Shown one piece after another: positions 17,458 to 26,956 of a stretch of 64,000 nt of DNA (positions are counted from its first letter, which is position 1; every line of letters starts with the position of its first letter). A program made the position numbers and the translations under genes. The stretch is taken from positions 248,001 to 312,000 of the forward strand of contig NZ_BMIN01000001.1 of the NCBI RefSeq assembly GCF_014642405.1. The letters run 5' to 3'. Under the pieces are notes generated by a model. The model worked only from the letters and a program-made list of their open reading frames with translations. It did no database searches and had not been told where the DNA came from. The DNA comes from Pontibacillus salipaludis. Lineage in GTDB: Bacteria > Bacillota > Bacilli > Bacillales > BH030062.

Positions 17458-17850
17458 CTACAAAATCCATTGATTCTCAGGCTTCCCCATAAGTGATAAT
17501 ACTTCATTATTTTTTGTATATAAGAAGTCATCATATCTAAGTGGGAAATAAATAGAGTGTTTTTCTAAAATCTTTGTATTACGATCAAATTGCTTTGAAT
17601 GTTTCTGGTCTCCTGTACAATCAGAAATACACTCTAACAAGCTTTGAAGCGTTTGAAGTGCAGCTGTTACTTCTAGTATCTCTTTAAGAGTGTACTCTTC
17701 TATGCCTTCAATAGAAAGGACGCCAAAGTTTTTAAGATCTTCTGCATAACTTCCTGAGAAGAAAAAAGGAAAAAGCGAATCGAAAAAATATGTAATCTTC
17801 TCTTTCACATATTCTTGTTGCTCAGGTGTTGAAGCTGTCACGATTTTCAT
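17458..17850 (-). CDS. YhcU-like protein (DUF5365-like)
   Basis: A 130-residue soluble protein starting MKIVTASTPEQQEYV, with an aromatic FFDSLFPFFF block and a helical middle (LEVTAALQTLQSLLE). This resembles B. subtilis YhcU, a member of a family of unknown function; the match is from memory. It is preceded by sbcC downstream in map order but read separately, with about 130 bases on each side. Confidence 0.55.
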   Translation of the reverse strand: MKIVTASTPEQQEYVKEKITYFFDSLFPFFFSGSYAEDLKNFGVLSIEGIEEYTLKEILEVTAALQTLQSLLECISDCTGDQKHSKQFDRNTKILEKHSIYFPLRYDDFLYTKNNEVLSLMGKPENQWIL

Positions 17851-17982
17851 AATGGTAAAGGCCTCCTAGACTTACTACATCATCTATTTCCAGGTTCAAA
17901 ATGGAATAGACAGGGATTTACTCTATCCATTACTATATCATGTGAAATTGTCAGAATTTAAGCTGTAAATACTTCCAGTAAT

Positions 17983-20900
17983 TTAGTGGAAGGTAAAATG
18001 ACATGTTGATCCTTTAGGGGATGGCTGGATCTGTAGCTTTGCAGGTATTTCCTGCTTTAATTGTGGAACGTGAGATATGATACCTAGCATTCGATTCCCT
18101 TTTTGAAGATCTTTTAGGCAGTCTATTGCTTGTTCTAAAGAAATTTCATCCAGAGTACCAAATCCTTCATCGATAAATAACGTATCCAATTGTACTCCAC
18201 CAGCGTGAGCCTGAACCACATCAGCCATACCTAGAGCAAGGCTAAGCGCCGCTTTAAAGCCTTCTCCTCCTGATAAAGTTTTTACTGAGCGCTTTTGTCC
18301 TGTGTAATGATCAAGTACTTCGAGGTCTAAACCACTTTGAGCTCCACCTTTAGCTCGTTCCTTACTCCGTTCAAGCTGATAACGGTGCTCTGTCATCTGA
18401 TCTAACCTAATATTTGCTTGAAGGATAATCTCATCTAGAAATGCTGAAAGAACATAACGTTCGAAAGATAACTTATATGCGTTATCCCCTTTAGCTAATT
18501 GAGCTAATTCCCCCACATAATAATACCTTAGTTCTTTCTCTTTTTTTTCATGTGAAAGTTCTTGAAGCTTTTTATAAATTCTCAATTGCTCATTAATTTG
18601 CAGATGCAATACTTGCTGTTTCTCTGTGATATTCTGGAGTTTCTGCTCTAGAGCTCGTACAATGTCATCGTAGTAGGATAAATCCGGTACTTCTTCATTT
18701 TCTAATTGTTTTTTTAGGGCTTCATATCCTTCCATGATCGATTGATACCTTGCGTAAAAATTCTCTACCTCTTTTTGTTTTTGTTCTACAATTTCAGAGT
18801 CCATTTTGGCTTCACTGTACTCATCTGTTGACCTAAAGCCCATTTCTTTGATAGTTTTCTCAAAAGACTCTCTAGCAGTTCTAACGTGGCTTCTTGTTTC
18901 TTCTAAGAATTGCTTATGACCTTCAACTTCTGTCTCTAACTTCTGTTTTTGTTCTTTTTCTTGTTGATACAAATTAGCCAACTCTTGTAATGCTTTTTGT
19001 TGTCTGGAATATTCGTTTTCCATTTTATTCAGTTCTCGTTTAAACGCTTCAATATCTGTAGTAATATCAGCGACTTCTTCTCCTAATTGAGAGAGCTTCG
19101 TAGAAACTTGTAGCCATCCGTCACGCTTAGATGAAGATTCTTTACGTGAATGTTCAAGCGAATTACTCCGTTCACTCATCTGTTGACTTATTTGCTCCAT
19201 CTCATGACGAGCGGCCTCAGATTGCTTAATCTTTACCGATAGCGTCTCTTTTTCTTTTTTTAAACCTTCGTATTGACTTTGCCAATAGTGCATCTGTTCA
19301 TGGCGACTTTTCTCTAAAAGATGATCCTTTTGTAAATCATCTTGAAGCTCTTTAGTCAATTGATCCGTTATTTGACGTTGGGTTTGACCTTCAGATTTGA
19401 TCTTAATATAATTTTCCTGTTCTTCAGTAAGTGTCTTTTCTGCTTCTTCTAGTTTTCTGCTTACTCGGTCTATTTCCTCATCCGAGATTGGGTCTTTCTG
19501 TGTGTAGGCTTTATCCGGGTGTTCCATAGAACCACAAACAGGACATGCTTCTCCATCATGAAGATGATTGGCTAAGACAACAGCCTGGTTCTGCTGTTTG
19601 GACTGTTCCAATTGTTTAAGTTTTGATCTTGTGCTATCTACTTGTTCCTTAGCTCGTTCCAACCGGGTATTTGCTTGATGATAGGTTCGAATCATGGACT
19701 GTATTTTTTCTTCTTCTTTTATTAAATGGTGTAATTTATCAATTCTTAAACCGTATTCTTTTTCCTGACTTTCCAATTCATAGAACTGTTTTGTTAATCC
19801 TTGAGAATTGTGCGTGTCTTTAGAAAGTGATTGCCATTGATCATTTAATTTCTTTAATTGCTCTTCTAATCCCTTAACAGAAGCCTCAGCTTCTTCCTTC
19901 TTCTTTCGTAAGGACACCTCTTCAGTTTGCAACGTTTTAAAGCGTTCAACCTTCTCATAATCTTTCTTCTTTTGCTGTATTTTCAATTTTAATGACTCTA
20001 GCTCTTCTTCTTTAGAGAGAGCTTCTTCATAGTTTTTCTTTGTTTGGTCAAATTTATTTTTTACTTCATGAAGCGTTTTTTCCTTTTGAACAAGTTGTTC
20101 CTGTTGTTTTTTCTCTTCTCCTTCTCTTTGAAGAACCTGATCTTCATATGGCTTTACGTGTTGTGCTTTTTTAGCAACATACACTTCCTCTTCAATTTTT
20201 TTAATAGAAGGCTTCTGATGATCTAACTGACTCACCTCTTTTTCTTGCTTTTCTAACTTAAGGAACAATTGATTTAACTGTTTTTTCTCATAAAACGTTT
20301 CCTGAGCGCTTGCTAAAGCTTTCCGTTCATTTTCAATTTTTTCTTTATTGTCTTCAAGTTGTTGCTGGTCTGTTTCTATATCTTTGTGGAGCTTATTCAT
20401 CACGTCAGCAGAAGAAGTAAGAGAACGACGCGTTTCTTCATCCCATTCTAAACGATTGATTTCATCATCTTCTTTATATTCGATTTCCTGAATAGATTCT
20501 TTTAATTCTTTTGACTCCTCTTTTAAACGATCTGTCATCTGCTCATAAACGTATGTTTGAAAGATTTTTTGAAGAATTTCTTCTCTTTCTTTACTATTTT
20601 CAGATATGAGACGTCTAAACTCTCCTTGTGGAATCATAATCATCTTCCTAAACTGCTCATAATCCAAATGAAGCATGCTTTCAATTGATTCATTCACTTC
20701 TTTGATTTTAGATGCTAATAAATCATGATCCCCATCTTTAATCCTATAAAGTTCAGCTTTAGGCGGCTGTTCTGTGAATCCCTCACCTTTTTCTTTCCTT
20801 TTTAATTGGCGTGGGGTTCTCCTAACTTCATAAATGTGTTGTTTTAATTCAAACCTAAACTTCACTTCCGTTTGTTGATCTTCATCAGCAAAGTGGCTAC

Positions 20901-21099
20901 GTAAAGTGTCCTGGTCCCGATCACTCCCACTCGCGCGGCCATATAAAGCATACACCATGGCATCAAAAATACTTGTCTTCCCTGCTCCTGTTGGACCTGT
21001 AATTAAAAACACTGTCTCGTGTCCTAACTGTGTAAAATCAACAACCTGGCGTTTTGAATAGGGTCCAAACGCTTCTATTACCAGCTGTATGGCTCTCAT
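17983..21099 (-). CDS. sbcC: Exonuclease subunit SbcC (Rad50-like ATPase)
   Basis: The SMC-like ATPase of the SbcCD nuclease that cuts hairpins and processes double-strand breaks. The 1038-residue protein has Walker A GPTGAGKTS near residues 35-43, two long coiled coils, the zinc hook CPVCG about halfway, the ABC signature LSGGEGF and Walker B LFIDEGFGTLDE near the C-terminus. An upstream in-frame ATG exists at 21132, but AAAGGAA eight bases before the ATG at 21099 marks the start. The start lies one base after the sbcD stop, so the two are one operon. Confidence 0.95.
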   Translation of the reverse strand: MRAIQLVIEAFGPYSKRQVVDFTQLGHETVFLITGPTGAGKTSIFDAMVYALYGRASGSDRDQDTLRSHFADEDQQTEVKFRFELKQHIYEVRRTPRQLKRKEKGEGFTEQPPKAELYRIKDGDHDLLASKIKEVNESIESMLHLDYEQFRKMIMIPQGEFRRLISENSKEREEILQKIFQTYVYEQMTDRLKEESKELKESIQEIEYKEDDEINRLEWDEETRRSLTSSADVMNKLHKDIETDQQQLEDNKEKIENERKALASAQETFYEKKQLNQLFLKLEKQEKEVSQLDHQKPSIKKIEEEVYVAKKAQHVKPYEDQVLQREGEEKKQQEQLVQKEKTLHEVKNKFDQTKKNYEEALSKEEELESLKLKIQQKKKDYEKVERFKTLQTEEVSLRKKKEEAEASVKGLEEQLKKLNDQWQSLSKDTHNSQGLTKQFYELESQEKEYGLRIDKLHHLIKEEEKIQSMIRTYHQANTRLERAKEQVDSTRSKLKQLEQSKQQNQAVVLANHLHDGEACPVCGSMEHPDKAYTQKDPISDEEIDRVSRKLEEAEKTLTEEQENYIKIKSEGQTQRQITDQLTKELQDDLQKDHLLEKSRHEQMHYWQSQYEGLKKEKETLSVKIKQSEAARHEMEQISQQMSERSNSLEHSRKESSSKRDGWLQVSTKLSQLGEEVADITTDIEAFKRELNKMENEYSRQQKALQELANLYQQEKEQKQKLETEVEGHKQFLEETRSHVRTARESFEKTIKEMGFRSTDEYSEAKMDSEIVEQKQKEVENFYARYQSIMEGYEALKKQLENEEVPDLSYYDDIVRALEQKLQNITEKQQVLHLQINEQLRIYKKLQELSHEKKEKELRYYYVGELAQLAKGDNAYKLSFERYVLSAFLDEIILQANIRLDQMTEHRYQLERSKERAKGGAQSGLDLEVLDHYTGQKRSVKTLSGGEGFKAALSLALGMADVVQAHAGGVQLDTLFIDEGFGTLDEISLEQAIDCLKDLQKGNRMLGIISHVPQLKQEIPAKLQIQPSPKGSTCHFTFH

Positions 21100-21100
21100 G

Positions 21101-22252
21101 TTATTGGTTCCTTTCTTCTTCTTGAATTTCATTTATAACCGTAGATATCGCATTTCTTCTGTCTTGATCCATTTCATTACCTTTCACTTCTTTATAGAAG
21201 GATTCGAAAAGTTCCATATGAGACATTTGCTTCCTTTCCTGTACGCTAGATAACTGTTCCGTGTGCGCCTTTCCAATCAATCCAACGCGTTCAAGACTTA
21301 AAACATTAGGAAATTTCTTGCGGAGTTTACCCATAGGGTCAAGGATCTGACCTTCGTCTAACAATTTAATATGAAGATAGTCTTCCATACCTTCTTCATT
21401 AACCTCGAGAAGCTCATGTATGTAGCCTTCTTTAACTCTCATATCTCTTTTTGGCTTTAGTCGTTCCTGTCGTATTGAGGATACACCGTTCCCATCTAAT
21501 TCAACTATGGTTACACCTTTTTTGTGATTGGCCTCTGAGAAGGAATACTTCAGTATAGAACCAGAATAACGAATGGTTTCTTTTTTAACCTTTTGGGGTT
21601 GGTGGAGGTGCCCAAGTGCTACATAGGAGAAATCATTGAAGAGTTCTGCGCTTATATATGGCGCTCCTCCGAGCATAGACAAACGCTCCTCTGATTCAGA
21701 CTCCATTCCTCCAGCTAAAAATGCGTGGCCTACAAATATGTGACGGTCATCAGTCACTTGATCAGCTTTGATACGCTTTAAAATCGCTTCCATTGCTTGG
21801 TGGTGTGTTTCAATAGTTTCATCATCAAACTCTTTCCTTACTTCACTTGGCTCTATATAAGGAATTAAATAGAAGTTTACCTGACCGTATTTATCCGGAA
21901 TACGAACAGGCTTCCAAGCATCCTTAAGTCTCGCTTGTAAATAAAATTGCTGACGCTTAAAAAGCTCACTTCCAAAATTCAATCTGTCAGGACTATCATG
22001 ATTCCCTGATATAGCTAAAACGGGGATGTTTAAGTCATAGATCAGCTTAACTAGAGTACGGTTTAATAAATCAACAGCTTCTTTTGGAGGTACTGCCCGA
22101 TCATACAGATCTCCAGCGATAATAACCACATCCGGTTGTTCAGCTTTCACTAACTCTATAAATTGATCAAGAATATATTCTTGGTCTTCTGTCATATGTA
22201 ATTGATGGACAAGCTTACCTAAATGCCAGTCCGCGGTATGAATAATTTTCAT
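21101..22252 (-). CDS. sbcD: Exonuclease subunit SbcD (Mre11-like nuclease)
   Basis: The nuclease subunit of SbcCD. The 383-residue metallophosphoesterase begins MKIIHTADWHLGK with metal ligands in DWH, GDLYDR near 48-53 and GNHDSP near 85-90; GHLHQP supplies the last histidines. GGGAGG precedes ATG 22252; a longer frame to 22297 lacks one. sbcC follows after one base. Confidence 0.95.
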   Translation of the reverse strand: MKIIHTADWHLGKLVHQLHMTEDQEYILDQFIELVKAEQPDVVIIAGDLYDRAVPPKEAVDLLNRTLVKLIYDLNIPVLAISGNHDSPDRLNFGSELFKRQQFYLQARLKDAWKPVRIPDKYGQVNFYLIPYIEPSEVRKEFDDETIETHHQAMEAILKRIKADQVTDDRHIFVGHAFLAGGMESESEERLSMLGGAPYISAELFNDFSYVALGHLHQPQKVKKETIRYSGSILKYSFSEANHKKGVTIVELDGNGVSSIRQERLKPKRDMRVKEGYIHELLEVNEEGMEDYLHIKLLDEGQILDPMGKLRKKFPNVLSLERVGLIGKAHTEQLSSVQERKQMSHMELFESFYKEVKGNEMDQDRRNAISTVINEIQEEERNQ

Positions 22253-22309
22253 TGTACTTCCTCCCTTATAAACATCGTACCAAATTCCACAACACAATGC
22301 AGACTAACA

Positions 22310-22337
22310 AAATCATGAAAAAGCTATTCATGATTTT
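22310..22337 (-). terminator. Hairpin at the end of the small leftward gene
   Basis: AAAATCATGAA (22310-22320) pairs perfectly with 22327-22337 around a six-base loop, overlapping the stop of the gene at 22336. The T-run is the stem itself, so it is a weak terminator at best. Confidence 0.4.
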
Positions 22338-22536
22338 AAGCAGGTAAATTCGGATAGGCAGCCAGTATATTTCTCTTTAAAAAACTACGCATTTGATGAC
22401 GCAAGTAACAATATCCATATACCGAATTTCGATTATAAGATACTACCTTAACTTTCCGCTGTGTTAACGTCCCGTCTTTAGCCATGTAAACAATCTCAAC
22501 GAAGTGACCAGGTTGTTTCCATACTTTTTGCTCCAT
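22336..22536 (-). CDS. Small basic protein, WYL-like fragment
   Basis: A basic 66-residue protein. The block VEIVYMAKDGTLTQRKVKVV followed by YGYCYLRHQMRSF resembles the core of WYL domains, which bind nucleic acid or ligands, but is far shorter than the regulators. It is divergent from a YolD-like gene, a pairing that I believe recurs in Bacilli. AGGAGG lies nine bases before ATG 22536. No function can be stated. Confidence 0.6.
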   Translation of the reverse strand: MEQKVWKQPGHFVEIVYMAKDGTLTQRKVKVVSYNRNSVYGYCYLRHQMRSFLKRNILAAYPNLPA

Positions 22537-22634
22537 AAGTACCAACCTCCTGACCTAATTATATACGAACATGCGTTCTTTTTCTATTGTTTCACAAACA
22601 CTTGTTCGTTATACTGGATACTGAGGTGAGATAT

Positions 22635-22958
22635 GTGCTACGAGATCGAGGAACAATGAAGTGGACTTCACTTATGTTGCCAGAACACGTGGAAATGATG
22701 AAAGAGATGTGGGAAGAAGACGGAAAGCTTCTACCCCCAACACTTGACGAGCAGGCATTAAGTGAGCTTAATGAGGCATGTATAGAGGCATACGAAAACC
22801 AAACTCTTGTAAAAATTACAGTGTATTCAAAAGGAGAATTAAAGCAGCTAGAAGGTAAAATTACTCACTTAATCCCTCAAGAGCAATCGCTACGAATATT
22901 AACTGTCACAGGAAATACTAAAGCAATAGGGATTAGACACATATACAACATTGATTAA
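22635..22958 (+). CDS. YolD-like protein
   Basis: A 107-residue protein of the YolD-like family: the N-terminal LRDRGTMKWTSLMLPEH is the family signature, followed by an acidic helix and a C-terminal LEGKITHLIPQEQSLRI beta region. YolD-like genes often accompany UV-damage-repair polymerase genes (UvrX) in Bacilli; none is present here. The GTG at 22635 has AGGTGAG upstream and gives the usual family start, so the longer frame from 22587 is not used. Confidence 0.75.
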   Translation: MLRDRGTMKWTSLMLPEHVEMMKEMWEEDGKLLPPTLDEQALSELNEACIEAYENQTLVKITVYSKGELKQLEGKITHLIPQEQSLRILTVTGNTKAIGIRHIYNID

Positions 22959-23041
22959 TCTTCAAAATTCCGCATATGCCCATCCCAACTCCTCCTTAGT
23001 TCCATATAGTAATACTATCTATAATTAAAGGAGGCGTTCAC

Positions 23042-23128
23042 ATGAGCTATGGTTACGGAAACAACTTCGTATTAATCGTGGTCCTTTTTATTTTGCTTAT
23101 CATTGTTGGTGCAACATTCGTTTGTTAA
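23042..23128 (+). CDS. YjcZ-like small sporulation membrane peptide
   Basis: A 28-residue peptide: MSYGYGNNF, then VLIVVLFILLIIVGATFVC. The G/Y-rich head and single VVLFILLIIVG helix are typical of the YjcZ/SscA group of sporulation peptides. AAAGGAGG (23027-23034) lies seven bases before the ATG. Confidence 0.75.
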   Translation: MSYGYGNNFVLIVVLFILLIIVGATFVC

Positions 23129-23208
23129 TAAAACAAAGGGTGCGTATGAAAAGTGGATCGCCTCACCGCTTAAATTTGTTATAAACAAGCTTGCTATTCT
23201 ATCAAACA

Positions 23209-23235
23209 AAAAAACCGCCCTTCTGGCGGTTTTTT
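23209..23235. terminator. Bidirectional terminator
   Basis: AAAAAACCGCC (23209-23219) pairs with GGCGGTTTTTT (23225-23235), giving A/T runs on both sides; it serves the YjcZ-like gene and the convergent yozE. Confidence 0.85.
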
Positions 23236-23267
23236 CATTAGTATTAAAACGATTTACAAAACATTTA

Positions 23268-23489
23268 TTACATTACTTCTTCCATTTGGTATTGCTCCCA
23301 TAGTTCATCGAAAATGCTTAAAGCAGATGAGAATGGTATATTCCATTCTAAATATCGGCTGATTTCATCGTAAGAGTATGACTGTTTCGGGAAATTTGAG
23401 TCTTCAAACATCCAGTCAGCTAACCGACTTTTGTCATCTGGCACTAATTTACCGCGAAATGTCATCATAAAATGATAAAAAGATCGCAT
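23268..23489 (-). CDS. yozE: YozE family protein (UPF0346)
   Basis: A 73-residue protein: FYHFMMTFRGK, DDKSRLADWMFED and YLEWNIPFSSALSIFDELWE are the conserved blocks of the YozE family, which has a SAM-like helical fold and no established function. GGGGGAG is six to eight bases before ATG 23489; the longer frame to 23552 has no such site. Confidence 0.85.
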   Translation of the reverse strand: MRSFYHFMMTFRGKLVPDDKSRLADWMFEDSNFPKQSYSYDEISRYLEWNIPFSSALSIFDELWEQYQMEEVM

Positions 23490-23596
23490 TCTTTCTCCCC
23501 CTTGCTCTATATTGCTTTTTACTTTTGTAACATGTAGTCTGTCAAAAAGCAATCATACTGAAAAAAGATACCCTATAATGGGTATCTTTTCAAACG

Positions 23597-24379
23597 TTAT
23601 GAATCTGTTGAAATGTCTTCCATTTTTCTCGCTTGCTTTCTGGCCACAACACTTGAAAGAATGATGGATACTTCATAAAGAATGATTAATGGGATCGCCA
23701 CTACAATCTGTAGGATAAAGTCTGGCGGGGAGATAATTGTCCCTATAATAATTAGTACAAAGTAAGCATATTTTCTAATCTTTCGTAGCAAACCAGGTTC
23801 TACTATTCCGAGACTTGTTAAAAACATAACAATAATTGGAATTTCAAAGAAAATGGCAAAAGGTAACGTAATTCTTAGCAGAAAACTGAAATATTTATCA
23901 GCAGTAAACATCATCGTAAACATGTCTTCCCCTAAAGCAACCAAGAAATCAAAAATCAAGGGTTGAATAAGGAAATACCCAAATGATAATCCACCAATAA
24001 ACAACAGAAAAATAGCTGGTATATAGGATAGTGACAGTTTTTGTTCTTTAGGAGTTAGAGCGGGCTTAATAAATAGCCATACCTGAAGACAAAGGATTGG
24101 GAGTGTTCCTGCAACTGCAATGATACTTGCCAGAGTAATATATACCCACAGCACATCGAATGGGCCCAATACCGTCAATTTTGTAATCTCATTCCCTAAC
24201 TCTTTGGATCGTTCCTGAAATCCTTGCATGAAGAATTGGAAGATTTCTTCAATAAAGATAAACCCACCAATAAAGAAGAGGATAAAAACGCTTATCGTTA
24301 TGATTAATCGCTTCCGAAGTTCCCCTAAGTGCTCCGTTACATTCATTTCTTTATCTATACTATTATGATCTTGTTCCAT
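23597..24379 (-). CDS. tatC: Twin-arginine translocase subunit TatC
   Basis: The receptor subunit of the Tat system, which moves folded proteins across the membrane. The 260-residue protein has six predicted membrane helices and the family motifs EHLGELRKRLI near the N-terminus, the FxKPALTPKE block and the SPPDF motif after helix five. GGAGG precedes ATG 24379. It is preceded by two tatA genes in the same direction, forming a minimal TatA-TatC system. Confidence 0.95.
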   Translation of the reverse strand: MEQDHNSIDKEMNVTEHLGELRKRLIITISVFILFFIGGFIFIEEIFQFFMQGFQERSKELGNEITKLTVLGPFDVLWVYITLASIIAVAGTLPILCLQVWLFIKPALTPKEQKLSLSYIPAIFLLFIGGLSFGYFLIQPLIFDFLVALGEDMFTMMFTADKYFSFLLRITLPFAIFFEIPIIVMFLTSLGIVEPGLLRKIRKYAYFVLIIIGTIISPPDFILQIVVAIPLIILYEVSIILSSVVARKQARKMEDISTDS

Positions 24380-24468
24380 TGTTGCACCTCCAGATGGGAG
24401 CGACGTGTCCTTTTTCATGAAAGAAGATGCAAGAGCGTATGCCTCTTACATCTCCACATTCAACTACT

Positions 24469-24669
24469 TTATGCATTTTTGTCTTGGTTTTGATCAATCT
24501 TCTTGGAATCTTCAGAGTCAGAACTAGTAAGATCTGAAGTAGCTTTCTTAAACTCTCGAAGTGAACTTCCTACTGCTTTCCCTACTTCAGGAAGTTTAGA
24601 AGGACCAAACACCACAAGAGCAATCACAAGAATAAGTATTAATCCGGGTACACCAATTTGTCCTAACAT
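24469..24669 (-). CDS. tatA: Twin-arginine translocase subunit TatA (second copy)
   Basis: A 66-residue TatA: an N-terminal helix [20 protein letters not shown], the FGPxKLPE hinge, then an amphipathic helix and a charged tail ending with DQNQDKNA. It forms the size-adaptable pore with TatC. It lies 20 bases behind another tatA and 90 bases before tatC. The two copies differ mainly in tail sequence. Confidence 0.93.
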   Translation of the reverse strand: MLGQIGVPGLILILVIALVVFGPSKLPEVGKAVGSSLREFKKATSDLTSSDSEDSKKIDQNQDKNA

Positions 24670-24688
24670 AAATCACCACTCCATGTTG

Positions 24689-24919
24689 TTATTGTTGTTG
24701 AGTGTTAGGGGATGCTTGATCTTGGTTAGAAGAAGTCCCTTTTGATTCAATCACTGTATTGTCATCTTCTTCACTCGTTAATTCCCGGGCAGATTTCTTA
24801 AATTCCTTTAATGTTTGGCCAGTAGCTTTTCCAATTTCAGGCAACTTTTTTGGTCCAAAGATAATTAGTGTAATTGCAAGGATCAGAATTAACCCTGGAA
24901 TGCCAATTGTCGATAGCAT
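24689..24919 (-). CDS. tatA: Twin-arginine translocase subunit TatA (first copy)
   Basis: A 76-residue TatA starting [16 protein letters not shown], with the hinge [10 protein letters not shown] and an amphipathic helix [13 protein letters not shown]. The tail is Q/N/S-rich. An upstream ATG at 24964 would add 15 polar residues ahead of the membrane helix, which is unusual for TatA, so ATG 24919 is preferred. It is the first gene of the tatA-tatA-tatC operon. Confidence 0.92.
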   Translation of the reverse strand: MLSTIGIPGLILILAITLIIFGPKKLPEIGKATGQTLKEFKKSARELTSEEDDNTVIESKGTSSNQDQASPNTQQQ

Positions 24920-25308
24920 AGCTTCACCGTCCCTTGTCCAAATGGCAGTTTTAATGCTGCACATTTTTTCTATTTGGATCTATTACCTTGAGTTTCTCAC
25001 AAAAACAGAGACTCTAAACAGATCCACTACAAAAATATTTAAATACCTAAGGGAAAAATATGTCTTTCGTCTTCGATTGTAAGCCTTTTTATTTGTTTTG
25101 TCTATGTTTCCTCATTAATTCTAAAAACTATATTAAAGAGTTATTTCATCTTTTTGTACATGCGTACCTCTCTAATTATAGCGGAGCATTAATTGCTATT
25201 TTAACGGAGGGCTTTCATTCATTATTATTATAGTTTCCAAAAACAAGCCTTCTAATGACAATCATTCCAAAAACTCATGCAGGAAAGCTGCATGAGTTTC
25301 GTTTAAAC
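24920..25308. other. Intergenic spacer upstream of the tat operon
   Basis: About 390 A+T-rich bases contain the terminator of dfrA at the right end and presumably the tat promoter. I see no gene or repeat in it. Confidence 0.5.
25270..25299 (-). terminator. Terminator of thyA-dfrA
   Basis: AAACTCATGCA (25270-25280) pairs with TGCATGAGTTT (25289-25299), nine bases after the dfrA stop. Confidence 0.7.
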
Positions 25309-25800
25309 TTATTGTTTACGATCGTATTGGCAAAAGTAGTATTCATATGGGTTTTTTTCGTCTTGAACTCCGCGCTCTTTCTTCGTTAAAGTCCACTCAT
25401 CTTCGTTAAACTCTGGGAAATATGTATCCCCCTCAAAATCTTCTTCAATCCATGTGATATACATTCGATCCGCTTCATTGATCGTTTGTTCAAAGATATG
25501 ACTGCCACCTATAATAAGGTATTCTGTATTAGGATCTTCTTTCTCCCATTCAAAGACAGGATCTAGACTGTGAATGACATCGCACCCATCTTCTTGAAAG
25601 TTAGCATCACGTGTCAATACAACATTCTTGCGATTCGGAAGTGGTCCATTCATGGATTCAAATGTTTTCCTTCCCATTATAATCGTTTTCCCAGTTGAAA
25701 CCGATTTGAAAAATTTCAAATCATTAGGGAGACGCCATGGTAAATCATTATCTTTTCCTATAAGACGATTCCGATCCATCGCCACTAAAAATGAAATCAT
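25309..25800 (-). CDS. dfrA: Dihydrofolate reductase
   Basis: Reduces dihydrofolate to tetrahydrofolate with NADPH and is the target of trimethoprim. The 163-residue protein shows the substrate-binding DLPWRLPNDLKFF with the catalytic acidic residue near 27, GKTIIMGRKTFESM and the cofactor-binding YLIIGGSHIF. AAAGGAGG precedes ATG 25800. It follows thyA after 23 bases; coupling them makes sense because ThyA produces the dihydrofolate that DfrA recycles. Confidence 0.95.
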   Translation of the reverse strand: MISFLVAMDRNRLIGKDNDLPWRLPNDLKFFKSVSTGKTIIMGRKTFESMNGPLPNRKNVVLTRDANFQEDGCDVIHSLDPVFEWEKEDPNTEYLIIGGSHIFEQTINEADRMYITWIEEDFEGDTYFPEFNEDEWTLTKKERGVQDEKNPYEYYFCQYDRKQ

Positions 25801-25823
25801 ATATTCATCCTCCTTTATCAAGT

Positions 25824-26786
25824 CTACACAGCAACTGGTGCTTTAATACGAGGGTGTGGGTCATATCCGTTTAGCTCAATATCATCGGTTTCTACTTCAA
25901 ATACAGACTTTCCCTCCATGTTAATTGAAATGGATGGTAGGGGCTTCATTTCTCGAGCAAGCTGCGTTTTAATTTGCTCTACATGATTCGTATAAATATG
26001 AGCATCTCCAAGTGTATGAATAAACTCGCCTACCTCTAAATCACATTCTTCTGCAATTAAATGGGTAAGTAGTGCATAACTTGCAATGTTAAACGGTACC
26101 CCCAAGAAAACATCCCCACTGCGCTGATATAACTGACAACTTAACTTTCCGTTAACCACGTAAAATTGAAATAGAATATGACAAGGAGGCAATGCGGCCC
26201 TCTCTGGAGCAATATCCTCAGGATTCCAAGCTGATACAATTAGACGTCTTGAATCTGGCTTAGTCTTGATATCATGAATAACTTGTTGAATTTGATCAAT
26301 CCATTCTCCTTGAGAAGACTCCCAATTACGCCATTGCTTTCCATACACATTTCCTAAATCTCCATATGTTTTAGCGAATGAGTCATCTGATAATATACGT
26401 TTTTTAAATGTATTCATTTGTTCCTTATATTTTTCGTTAAAAGCTTCGTCCTCTTGGCTACGAAGTCCAAAGTTTGTCATGTCAGGGCCTTGATAGTCAG
26501 AACTTTCAATCCAACGCTTGAAAGGCCATTCGTTCCAAATATTATTATCGTGCTCCAAAAGGTAGCGTATATTGGTGTCACCTTTTAAAAACCACAAAAG
26601 TTCACTTTTAATAAGACGAAACGGTACTTTCTTTGTGGTTAAGAGAGGAAAGCCTTCTGATAAATCAAATCTCATTTGATAGCCGAACGTAGAAAACGTG
26701 CCTGTACCGGTACGGTCTCCTTTATGTTCGCCATAATCCATTATGTATCGACACATATCTAAATACGATTTTTCACTTGTTTGCAC
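25824..26786 (-). CDS. thyA: Thymidylate synthase ThyA (long form)
   Basis: Makes dTMP from dUMP with methylene-tetrahydrofolate. The catalytic cysteine is in [13 protein letters not shown], and RTGTGT, QWRNWES and [14 protein letters not shown] are conserved. The protein, about 320 residues, carries the ~50-residue insertion (about 85-140) of the Lactobacillus casei-type enzyme, unlike the 264-residue E. coli form. A GTG at 26795 overlaps the ribosome-binding site GAGGTGA, so the GTG at 26786 is the likelier start. It is the first gene of thyA-dfrA. Confidence 0.95.
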   Translation of the reverse strand: MQTSEKSYLDMCRYIMDYGEHKGDRTGTGTFSTFGYQMRFDLSEGFPLLTTKKVPFRLIKSELLWFLKGDTNIRYLLEHDNNIWNEWPFKRWIESSDYQGPDMTNFGLRSQEDEAFNEKYKEQMNTFKKRILSDDSFAKTYGDLGNVYGKQWRNWESSQGEWIDQIQQVIHDIKTKPDSRRLIVSAWNPEDIAPERAALPPCHILFQFYVVNGKLSCQLYQRSGDVFLGVPFNIASYALLTHLIAEECDLEVGEFIHTLGDAHIYTNHVEQIKTQLAREMKPLPSISINMEGKSVFEVETDDIELNGYDPHPRIKAPVAV

Positions 26787-26909
26787 AATCTTCACCTCAT
26801 TTTTTCACTAAACTAGTCCGAGACATTATACCATATCTCAGATTCAAGTAAGATGTTTGATCTCAGTAAAATATAACAATTTTTCTTAGGCGAAAAGGGT
26901 TGCTAGACC

Positions 26910-26922
26910 CTATCACTGATAG
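26910..26922. promoter_or_regulatory. Palindrome CTATCA-C-TGATAG upstream of thyA
   Basis: The 13-base palindrome CTATCACTGATAG lies 124 bases upstream of the thyA start and resembles the core of a tet operator. No TetR gene is in the window, so any role is uncertain. Confidence 0.3.
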
Positions 26923-26956
26923 AAACTTACAGCCATTTAGTTTGCCCTTAAATCTA

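Noticed and set aside
24503-25082. Plus-strand frames opposite the tatA genes
   Set aside because: The tatA genes on the minus strand have clear motifs and starts; these are shadows.
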